Below, in pieces: positions 56,632 through 64,000 of a DNA stretch of 64,000 nucleotides. Origin of the DNA: Bacteroidales bacterium (GTDB lineage Bacteria; Bacteroidota; Bacteroidia; Bacteroidales; Muribaculaceae); the NCBI GenBank assembly GCA_015060975.1, contig SUXI01000003.1:1-64000 (forward strand). Direction: 5' to 3'. A program made the translations under genes and the position numbers. The first letter of the stretch is position 1. Each line of letters starts with the position of its first letter. The notes under the pieces were generated by a model, which searched no databases, was not told the origin of the DNA, and worked only from the letters and a program-made list of their open reading frames with translations.

Positions 56632-57810
56632 ATGAATATCGTTCCTGCTCAACGCGTTTCGGAAGTACAAGAATACTACTTCTCTAAGAAACTAAAAGAA
56701 GTGGCACAACTCAATGCTCAAGGTGCCGACATTATATCTCTTGGCATTGGTGGCCCCGACCGTCCTCCCCATAAAGATGTCATTGACACTCTTTGCAACG
56801 AGGCTAATGTAGATTCAAACCATAGTTACCAACCATATGTGGGCATTCCACAACTTCGTCAAGCATTTGCTCGTTGGTATAATCGTTGGTATGGAGTTGC
56901 GCTCAATCCCGACACCGAAATACAGCCTCTTATCGGATCGAAGGAAGGTATTCTTCATGTATCTCTCGCAGTCCTCAATCCTGGTGACGGAGTATTGGTG
57001 CCCAATCCCGGATACCCCACTTATTCATCTGTAAGCCGATTGGCTCAAGCCGAGATATTTAACTATGACCTCACAGAAGAAAATGGTTGGTACCCCGACT
57101 TTGATGCACTTGAAAAATTACCTCTCGACCGCATCAAACTCATGTGGATAAACTATCCACACATGCCAACCGGCACTCCTGCCACACTCGATTTATTCAA
57201 GAAAATCGTTGACTTCGGTCGTCGTCATAACATTGTGATTGCTCACGACAATCCTTATAGTTTCATTCTCAACGACAACCCCATGAGTCTTCTCCAAGTG
57301 GAAGGTGCCAAAGATATTGCCATAGAAATGAACTCTATGAGTAAATCTCACAACATGGCTGGTTGGCGTGTAGGAATGTTGGCGTCAAACCCTACATTTA
57401 TAAATTGGATTTTGAAAGTGAAATCAAATATCGACTCAGGTCAATTCAAGCCTGTGATGCTAGCAACAGTAAAGGCTCTTGAAGCCGACAAAGATTGGTA
57501 CACCACTCTTAACGATGTATATCGCTCTCGTCGCAATGTAGCCGAAGAGATTATGACTACTCTCGGTTGTTCATTCGACCCGGCTCAACGAGGCTTATTC
57601 CTTTGGGGACGTATCCCCGACAATATCATATCAAGTGAAGCTCTTGCCGACAAAGTGCTTTATGACGCACGAGTATTTATTACCCCCGGATTTATTTTCG
57701 GAAGCAATGGTGATCGTTATATACGCATCTCGCTATGCGCTACCGAAGAAAATATGTGTCGAGCACTCGACCGTATTCGTAAAATGAATAATAACAATAA
57801 AAACATATAG
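56632..57810 (+). CDS. Class I/II aminotransferase (aromatic pathway)
   Basis: I take ATG 56632 (MNIVPAQRVSEVQEYYFSKK), giving 392 residues; a start at 56596 lies within pheA. The PLP lysine is in MNSMSKSHNMAGWRVGM (about 238), with NPGYPTYSS and INYPHMPTGTPA as in aspartate-type aminotransferases. In this operon it should convert phenylpyruvate and hydroxyphenylpyruvate, or prephenate, with an amino donor, to the amino acid form. It begins one base after the pheA stop. Confidence 0.9.
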   Translation: MNIVPAQRVSEVQEYYFSKKLKEVAQLNAQGADIISLGIGGPDRPPHKDVIDTLCNEANVDSNHSYQPYVGIPQLRQAFARWYNRWYGVALNPDTEIQPLIGSKEGILHVSLAVLNPGDGVLVPNPGYPTYSSVSRLAQAEIFNYDLTEENGWYPDFDALEKLPLDRIKLMWINYPHMPTGTPATLDLFKKIVDFGRRHNIVIAHDNPYSFILNDNPMSLLQVEGAKDIAIEMNSMSKSHNMAGWRVGMLASNPTFINWILKVKSNIDSGQFKPVMLATVKALEADKDWYTTLNDVYRSRRNVAEEIMTTLGCSFDPAQRGLFLWGRIPDNIISSEALADKVLYDARVFITPGFIFGSNGDRYIRISLCATEENMCRALDRIRKMNNNNKNI

Positions 57811-57814
57811 AAAA

Positions 57815-58891
57815 ATGGAAGATTTACAACCTATCACTCTCGAAGGCATTGACCCTCAAAAACCACTTCTTATCGCCGGACCTTGCAGTGCCGAAACTGA
57901 AGAGCAAGTTATCAAAACAGCGACTGAACTTGCCGCTAATGGCGTAAAAATATTCCGTGCCGGGATATGGAAACCTCGCACTAAACCGGGTGGATTTGAA
58001 GGTGTAGGTGTTGAAGGTTTACAATGGCTCAAAAAAGTAAAAGAACTTACAGGAATGTACACTTCAACTGAAGTTGCAACAAAACAACATGTTGATGCAG
58101 CCTTAGAAGCCGGTGTGGATATTCTTTGGATTGGTGCTCGCACCTCGGCTAACCCATTTGCAATGCAAGAAATTGCCGATGCTCTACAAGAAGCAGGAGC
58201 CGATGTTCCTGTTCTTATAAAAAACCCGGTAAACCCCGACCTTGAATTGTGGATTGGTGCAATGCAACGCATCTACAATGCCGGTATCAAACGCATAGGT
58301 GCTATTCATCGTGGATTCTCGGCTTATGGCAAACACCTATATCGTAACCTCCCTCAATGGCACATTCCCATTGAATTACGTCGTCGCATGCCTAATCTAC
58401 CTATTATTTGTGACCCAAGCCACATCGGAGGCAAACGCGAATTAGTAGCCCCTATTTCACAACAAGCTCTCGATATGGGATTTGATGGGCTAATCATCGA
58501 AAGTCACTGCGACCCCGATTGCGCTTGGAGCGATAAGAGCCAACAAGTGACTCCCGATGTTCTCAACTTTATAGTAAACACACTTGTGCTTCGCGATGAA
58601 TCTCACACTACTGAGAGCCTCACTCTACTTCGTCAACAAATCGACACACTCGACAATGAATTGCTCGAAGTGCTCAACAAACGTATGCGTGTGTCGCGCG
58701 AAATAGGACAATACAAAAAAGAGCATCGTATGCCGGTGTTGCAAGCAGGTCGTTATGACGATATTATCCAATCGCGCGTGAAACTTGCTATGGAAATGGG
58801 CATGAGTAGCGACTTTATGAAATCGGTACTCGCTGCAATCCACGAAGAATCGGTGCGTCAACAAATCGAGATTCTCAACAATAGAAAATAA
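57815..58891 (+). CDS. DAHP synthase-chorismate mutase fusion
   Basis: The 358-residue protein has a DAHP synthase of the short (AroA-beta) type at 1-260: LLIAGPCSAETEEQVI, FRAGIWKPRTKPGGFEG, LIKNPVNPDLELWIGAM and IICDPSHIGGKRE. It joins PEP and erythrose 4-phosphate, the first step of the shikimate pathway. Residues 270-358 are an AroQ chorismate mutase (LLRQQIDTLDNELLEVLNKR), which makes prephenate for both neighbours. The domain order is typical for Bacteroidetes. It starts 4 nt after the preceding stop. Confidence 0.96.
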   Translation: MEDLQPITLEGIDPQKPLLIAGPCSAETEEQVIKTATELAANGVKIFRAGIWKPRTKPGGFEGVGVEGLQWLKKVKELTGMYTSTEVATKQHVDAALEAGVDILWIGARTSANPFAMQEIADALQEAGADVPVLIKNPVNPDLELWIGAMQRIYNAGIKRIGAIHRGFSAYGKHLYRNLPQWHIPIELRRRMPNLPIICDPSHIGGKRELVAPISQQALDMGFDGLIIESHCDPDCAWSDKSQQVTPDVLNFIVNTLVLRDESHTTESLTLLRQQIDTLDNELLEVLNKRMRVSREIGQYKKEHRMPVLQAGRYDDIIQSRVKLAMEMGMSSDFMKSVLAAIHEESVRQQIEILNNRK

Positions 58892-58914
58892 CAAATATCT
58901 TCTCATTAATTATT

Positions 58915-59688
58915 ATGAAAATTCTCATAATAGGAGCAGGCAAAATGGGGTCGTTTTTCTGCGACGTGCTTTCATTCCGTCACGAAGTAGCCGTTTACGA
59001 CACCGACCCCCAACGTCTTCGCTTCACGTTCAATACTCTCCGTTTTAGTTCGCTTGATGAGATTGACGAATTTGCGCCCGACTTGGTAATCAATGCAGCA
59101 ACTGTAAAATACACTATTGATGCATTCAAAACGGTCATGCCTCATTTACCTAAGAATTGTATTTTAAGCGACATTGCTTCAGTAAAAACCGGTTTGCCCG
59201 AGTTTTATGTTGAGTGTGGACACCCGTTTGTGAGTACGCACCCCATGTTTGGTCCCACTTTTGCATCGCTAAGCAATCTCAGTAGCGAAAACGCTATCAT
59301 AATTGCCGAAAGCGACCATCTTGGAAAAGTATTCTTCAAGGACCTATATAATGAATTGCGATTGCATATTGAAGAATATACTTTCAAAGAGCATGACGAA
59401 ACTATCGCCTACTCACTTTCTATTCCTTTTGCCTCTACGCTCGTTTTTGCAAGCATCATGAAGCATCAAGATGCACCGGGAACAACCTTTAAACGGCACA
59501 TGGCTATCGCACACGGATTGATGAGTGAAGATGATTATCTATTGAGTGAGATTTTGTTTAATCCCAACACTCCTCACCAATTGGAACAAATTCAGGAAAA
59601 GTTATCGCAACTACAAGAAATTGTCAAGAATCACGATTCAGAGGCAATGAAGCAATATCTTGCCCGAGTGCGAGAGAATCTGAAATAG
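58915..59688 (+). CDS. tyrA: Prephenate dehydrogenase
   Basis: The 257-residue protein has the NAD-binding loop ILIIGAGKMGSFFCDV at its start and the family motifs LSDIASVKTGLPE, STHPMFGPTFASL and HDETIAYSLSIPFAST. It oxidises and decarboxylates prephenate to hydroxyphenylpyruvate, the Tyr branch. There is no ACT domain, so feedback control by Tyr probably rests on the attenuator and the DAHP synthase. Last gene of the operon, 23 nt after the fusion gene. Confidence 0.94.
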   Translation: MKILIIGAGKMGSFFCDVLSFRHEVAVYDTDPQRLRFTFNTLRFSSLDEIDEFAPDLVINAATVKYTIDAFKTVMPHLPKNCILSDIASVKTGLPEFYVECGHPFVSTHPMFGPTFASLSNLSSENAIIIAESDHLGKVFFKDLYNELRLHIEEYTFKEHDETIAYSLSIPFASTLVFASIMKHQDAPGTTFKRHMAIAHGLMSEDDYLLSEILFNPNTPHQLEQIQEKLSQLQEIVKNHDSEAMKQYLARVRENLK

Positions 59689-59840
59689 AGCATAATATGT
59701 AAATTATATTGTGGAACATTGTAAAATGATAAAAAATAATAGATTGTATAAAACAAAAAGCATTTGTGATGTGTTATTTTTTATATAACTTTACAATTAA
59801 TAATATAATAAATTTATTAACCTCTAAATTATAAATTAAT

Positions 59841-60416
59841 ATGAAACGTTCACTCTTATTTTTAGCTGATGGATTTGAAGAAATAGAAGCTTTGACCGTA
59901 GTAGATGTAATGCGCCGTGCCGGAATGGATGTAAAGACGGTTTCGATAAAAGATAGTCATAAGGTAATAGGAGCTCATGGTATTACTGTTGAGGCTGATA
60001 TGCTTATTGCAGAGGCTGATATGGAAAATGTAGAGTGGATGATAACTCCCGGAGGAATGCCCGGTTCTACACATTTATCTAATTGCGAGACATTAAGCCG
60101 GGCATTGAGAAAACATCATAGTGCCGGAGGAAAAATTGCTGCGATATGTGCTGCTCCGGCGGTAGTGTTATATCCGCTTGGCATTCTTGACGGTAAAGAA
60201 GCGACATGCTATCCGGGGTTTGAATCGGAATGTAAGAATGCCGTGATGCGAGATGCATCGATTATAACTTCAGAAGAATTGATAACGGCAAATGGTCCGG
60301 CAACAGCATTGCGATTTGCATTGGCTATTGTAGCCAATTCAATGGGAGAAGGTATCGCTCAAGAGGTCGGTAGCGGAATGTTGCATTATCCTCGAACAAT
60401 GAATTTTTATTTCTAA
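59841..60416 (+). CDS. DJ-1/PfpI-family protein
   Basis: The 191-residue protein matches DJ-1 proteins: LLFLADGFEEIEALTVVDVM with the conserved Glu, ITPGGMPGSTHL, and the reactive Cys in IAAICAAPAVVL (about 104). YPGFESECKN and LITANGPATALRFAL complete the fold. Members act as glyoxalases, deglycases or redox sensors; which one applies is not clear. It has its own transcription unit with a terminator at 60441. Confidence 0.92.
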   Translation: MKRSLLFLADGFEEIEALTVVDVMRRAGMDVKTVSIKDSHKVIGAHGITVEADMLIAEADMENVEWMITPGGMPGSTHLSNCETLSRALRKHHSAGGKIAAICAAPAVVLYPLGILDGKEATCYPGFESECKNAVMRDASIITSEELITANGPATALRFALAIVANSMGEGIAQEVGSGMLHYPRTMNFYF

Positions 60417-60440
60417 TCAGAAATAGATAGAATTTTAGTT

Positions 60441-60485
60441 AAAGTGCGTGATGAATTGAATAAATTTCATGCGCACTTTTTTATT
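60441..60485 (+). terminator. Terminator of the DJ-1 gene
   Basis: AAAGTGCG pairs with CGCACTTT, with inner GATGAA/TTTCAT, followed by T. Confidence 0.8.
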
Positions 60486-60537
60486 TGCAAGAGCCGTGTT
60501 TTTGAATTAATTTTGCTATTTGTAAATCTCAATAAAG

Positions 60538-63500
60538 TTGACGCATGTAATAACCAAAATATTAAGGATATCATTATATATAGTGGTGGGTGCTCTGCTG
60601 CTCTTTTTGGGCATTATGCATGTGACATATTCCCGATGGTTTCAAAATTGGGTGAAAGCAGAGTTAATAACACATATAAATTCAACTCAAAATATTAATA
60701 TTGAATTAGATAATTTATCAATTGATTTTCCATTAAAAGTTGAGTTGAATGGATTGGTTGTTGTTGAATTCGATAACGATACGCTTATCTCGGCAAAATC
60801 GTTGAATGCCTCGGTTAAGTTATTGCCTTTGTTAGTTGGAGATGTTGCGGTAAATGATATTCGACTAATTAATGGCTATTATCGATTGGGAGCGATTGAT
60901 TCGGCTATGTATATGAGGATCAGAGCGTCAAAATTGGATATAAACCGAGCTGATGTGTCAATAGCGGAAAATGAGATTAATTTGGCAAAGGCTATTATTG
61001 ATGGGGGGAATGTGAATTTGGTATTGAAAAATGATAGCGCAAAATCAGTTGCCGATAGCGCAAAATCAGTATCATGGGAGATAAAAGCAGAAGATTTGTT
61101 AATGAGAAACTTTAATTATCTTATGACAATGTCTCCAACAATAGATACCCTTGAGACATACTTTAATAATGCTCATATTGCCGATATTGACATCAATTTA
61201 AACACACAAATGGTTCATGCCTCAATGATTAATGGCCGTCTTGAAGCATCTTATTTATACAAAAATAGTAGTGTCGAGTATGTGTCAGAGGATAAAAACA
61301 ATAGTATAGTTGATTCAGCCCCGTGGACGATAATTGTTGATTCAATAAATTTTACTAAATCAAAAGCCAAATATGCAAAATCGGGAATACAACCTTCGTC
61401 GGGAATGGATTTTGAATATATAATTGTTGATAGTTTGGATTTGGCGATATCATCATTTTATAATCGAGCAACCGAAATCAAAATACCAATAACACATATT
61501 GAAGCATACGAAAGAAGCGGATTATATATAAATGGTACCGGTGAATTTGCTATGGATTCGATTGCAATTATGTTTAATGGCGTGAACCTTTCCACAGCAC
61601 ATTCTAATATTAAGATAGATGGGATGTTAGGAACTGACAATGGTGTTGCTAATGATTATTTCTCTCCTCTTATGTTGCATGGCAATGGTCAAATAGGAAT
61701 TAAAGATGTTGCTATAATATATCCACAATATCAATCTGTTCTTAATGGGATTCCTACTCATGATAAATTGGATTTTCTTGTAGATATTGATGGCTCGATG
61801 AACAATTTGAAGATTAATTCATTTAGAGCCGATTTGGGTGGTCGAGCAAGTGTGAGTGTGAATGGTGCGATTACAGATGTTTCTAATGTCAAAAAAATGC
61901 ATGGCTCTCTGAGTTTGGAAGGCGAAATTGTTGATGCCGATTTTGTTAATGCATATATATCGGATGATATTGCGGAAAATGTTAAGTTGCCAAAGTTGTC
62001 GGTAGATGGAAAAATTAATGTGTTTAATAAAAATATAGCGGGAGAGATTAATGCCATGACACACGACGGGGATTTGGCGATGTCGGCAACATGGCAAGAC
62101 CACACAACCAGATATGATGTAGCGGTTAAAATGGAAGAATTTCCCATAGAGGCATTTTTACCACGTTTCGGTATAGGAAGAATAACAGGAGACTTTATGG
62201 TTGAGGGGAAATTATTTGACCCTTTTAAATCTGAGATGGAGGCGAAAGCGGTTGTCAATATAAATAAAATAGAATATTTAGGAAAAGAATATGAAGCAAT
62301 AGATGCGAAATTGATAAAGCAGAATCGAAATATAGAAATAGCAATGTCATCGCATAATGTCGATGCTGATTTTGCATTTGATGCCGATTTTATATTATCT
62401 GATAGTCTGTTGCATTGGATAGCTAATGCCAATGTGGAATATTTAAATCTTAATGCATTAGAGTTGATGGAGCAAAAGGCATCGGTATCGACAACGTTTG
62501 ATAGTAAAGGTGTTGTAGATATAAGAGATTTCTCGTTAAGAGGAGAATTGCAAGTCGATAATTTTAATTGGCATAGTGATTCTTTAAATTTGAAAATCGC
62601 AGATATAAATGCAAAGACAATAGCTTCTGAAACTGCAATAAATGTGTCATTGCAAAATAATGACATGATTGCGATTATGAGCACAACCGATAAGATAGAT
62701 TCGATATTGATGAAGTTAAGCTCGGCTACAGATGTGGTTATTGCCCAATTAAAAAACAGAAAAATAGATGTCACACAAATTCAAAAAGCATTGCCTCGGT
62801 TTAATATAAATGTTAGAGCCGGTTCTAATAATATGTTATCGGAATATTTGGCAAATAACGATCAGTCTTTTCGTCGGATGATATTATCAGCGAGCAATGA
62901 TTCTATGATAATTATGTCGGCAAAGGTGTATGAATATAAATTGGGAACAACAACAATAGATACAATAGCAATTAATGCAAATCAGTATGACAAAATTTTG
63001 ATGTATGACGCTATGATAGGAAATCGTAAAGGCACGCTTGATAAATTCGCTCATGTTGATGTTATAGGATATATCGCCGACGATTTAATCTCGACTCATA
63101 TAAAACAACGCAATATCTCAGGAATCGAGGGCTATAATATCGGAGCTGTCGCACATGTTGGAGACTCGCTTGTGAGAATGGAGTTATTCCCTGAGATTCC
63201 TATTATAGGATATAAAGGATGGAATATAAATGATGATAATTTTATTGAATATAACATGTTGACACATCATATTGATGCTGATGTGGAGATGAAAAGTGAA
63301 GAAAGTTTGATTAGTATTTACACAGAGCATAATGATAGTGCATCAAATCATCAAGAGGATGTTATTGTAAAAATAAAAGATATTAAATTATCGGAATGGC
63401 TGGCGTTTAATCCATACGCACCTCCGATAAAAGGAGATATGTCTGCCGATATGAACATAAATTGGGGAGGCGGAAGATTAAATGGTAAAGGAAAAATATC

Positions 63501-64000
63501 ATTAGATGATTTTGTATATGGAAAAGAATCGGTAGGAACATTTGTTGCTGATATAGGAGTTTCAACCGACAAATTGGGACAGACAAGTGCTAATGCTACA
63601 TTGATGGTTGATGATGTGAAAACTGTTACAATAGCCGGAACACTTAACGATAGTACTGCTCAATCACCGTTTATGCTTGATTTTTCGATGATACATTTCC
63701 CATTAAAGGTTTTAAATCCTATGTTACCAAAGAAAATGGCATCATTAAAAGGTACACTTAACGGAAAAATGACAATAGGTGGAAATGCGTCGGCTCCGGT
63801 ATTAAATGGCAAACTTGATTTTGATTCGGCATCGGTATATGTTGGTATGGCAGGTTCTTTGTTGTCTCTCTCTGAAAATGAAATAATAGTTGAGGATAAT
63901 GTAGTGCGTATTAATGATTTTGATATAATGGGGGTAAATAAAAATCCTCTTGTAATAAATGGAACAGTAAATATAAATGATTTATCTTCACCACAGCTTG
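60538..64000 (+). CDS. TamB/AsmA-like large envelope protein, 5' part only
   Basis: The frame is open from 60526 to the end of the window, more than 1150 codons. There is no ATG near the front; TTG 60538 gives THVITKILRISLYIVVGALL after the start, one N-terminal membrane helix and then a periplasmic beta-rich body with repeated AsmA-like strands (LKVELNGLVVVEF, LKGTLNGKMTIGGNASAPVL). Such proteins bridge inner and outer membrane and move lipids or help outer-membrane assembly. In Bacteroidetes they are often next to TamA-like genes. A 338-codon frame on the other strand (61758-62774) is its shadow. Confidence 0.8.
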   Translation, partial: MTHVITKILRISLYIVVGALLLFLGIMHVTYSRWFQNWVKAELITHINSTQNINIELDNLSIDFPLKVELNGLVVVEFDNDTLISAKSLNASVKLLPLLVGDVAVNDIRLINGYYRLGAIDSAMYMRIRASKLDINRADVSIAENEINLAKAIIDGGNVNLVLKNDSAKSVADSAKSVSWEIKAEDLLMRNFNYLMTMSPTIDTLETYFNNAHIADIDINLNTQMVHASMINGRLEASYLYKNSSVEYVSEDKNNSIVDSAPWTIIVDSINFTKSKAKYAKSGIQPSSGMDFEYIIVDSLDLAISSFYNRATEIKIPITHIEAYERSGLYINGTGEFAMDSIAIMFNGVNLSTAHSNIKIDGMLGTDNGVANDYFSPLMLHGNGQIGIKDVAIIYPQYQSVLNGIPTHDKLDFLVDIDGSMNNLKINSFRADLGGRASVSVNGAITDVSNVKKMHGSLSLEGEIVDADFVNAYISDDIAENVKLPKLSVDGKINVFNKNIAGEINAMTHDGDLAMSATWQDHTTRYDVAVKMEEFPIEAFLPRFGIGRITGDFMVEGKLFDPFKSEMEAKAVVNINKIEYLGKEYEAIDAKLIKQNRNIEIAMSSHNVDADFAFDADFILSDSLLHWIANANVEYLNLNALELMEQKASVSTTFDSKGVVDIRDFSLRGELQVDNFNWHSDSLNLKIADINAKTIASETAINVSLQNNDMIAIMSTTDKIDSILMKLSSATDVVIAQLKNRKIDVTQIQKALPRFNINVRAGSNNMLSEYLANNDQSFRRMILSASNDSMIIMSAKVYEYKLGTTTIDTIAINANQYDKILMYDAMIGNRKGTLDKFAHVDVIGYIADDLISTHIKQRNISGIEGYNIGAVAHVGDSLVRMELFPEIPIIGYKGWNINDDNFIEYNMLTHHIDADVEMKSEESLISIYTEHNDSASNHQEDVIVKIKDIKLSEWLAFNPYAPPIKGDMSADMNINWGGGRLNGKGKISLDDFVYGKESVGTFVADIGVSTDKLGQTSANATLMVDDVKTVTIAGTLNDSTAQSPFMLDFSMIHFPLKVLNPMLPKKMASLKGTLNGKMTIGGNASAPVLNGKLDFDSASVYVGMAGSLLSLSENEIIVEDNVVRINDFDIMGVNKNPLVINGTVNINDLSSPQL

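Noticed and set aside
61758-62774. Open frame of 338 codons on the minus strand
   Set aside because: It is rich in Ser, Ile and Phe as antisense frames of AT-rich genes are, and lies wholly against the TamB-like gene, which has strand-pattern and codon evidence.

Overview
The window comes from a gut-type member of the Bacteroidales. It is AT-rich. Promoters follow the Bacteroidetes pattern (TTTG, a 19-21 nt gap, then TAnnTTTG). Secreted proteins carry Bacteroidetes lipoprotein signals or a type IX-like C-terminus. Chromosomal genes include cydAB with a DUF4492 partner, a SusA-like amylase, a DAHP synthase-chorismate mutase fusion and type B L31. The species cannot be named from the sequence alone.

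Layout. 1-4469 is the end of a mobile element: an amidase C-terminus, a candidate one-component spanin, a small RNA unit, two insertion sequences and small orphan genes. It closes on an 18-bp copy of a tRNA 3' end at 4452-4469. 4472-9113 is chromosome: a GNAT enzyme, a flavoprotein, the cytochrome bd operon and a 59-aa winged-helix protein. 9185-15145 is accessory: an XRE regulator, a 1625-aa exonuclease-RecQ-UvrD fusion and a Fic-like gene remnant. 15145-43518 is a damaged prophage beside tRNA(CAT). It holds a truncated, stop-interrupted primase-helicase, an antirepressor, two HicAB systems, AbiH, a nuclease-SIR2 protein, two copies of a small-gene cassette behind structured RNA leaders, the capsid, tail and terminase genes, and a tyrosine integrase. 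43836-64000 is chromosome: a leucine-rich surface protein, a C1 peptidase, a DUF559 nuclease between 82-bp repeats, a GH13 amylase, tRNA-Leu, L31, an aromatic amino acid operon, a DJ-1 protein and the start of a TamB-like protein.

How parts work together. The aromatic operon (pheA, aminotransferase, DAHP synthase-chorismate mutase, tyrA) is preceded by a complete attenuator: promoter, a leader peptide with 11 Phe/Tyr among residues 4-15, an antiterminator and a terminator. The prophage has two cassettes whose leaders differ in sequence but fold alike. In each, a 5' arm pairs with a downstream arm, a second stem crosses it and ends at a T-run, and the downstream arm can instead pair with bases just before the first start codon. 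The AbiH and nuclease-SIR2 genes stand behind near-identical promoters and look like a prophage-borne defence module.

The 18-bp tRNA-end repeats at 4452 and 43501 are inverted, not direct. The primase and the Fic-like gene are both cut at about 15145. Either two prophages sit in two tRNA copies, or one prophage was split by an inversion. The sequence to the left of this window would decide.
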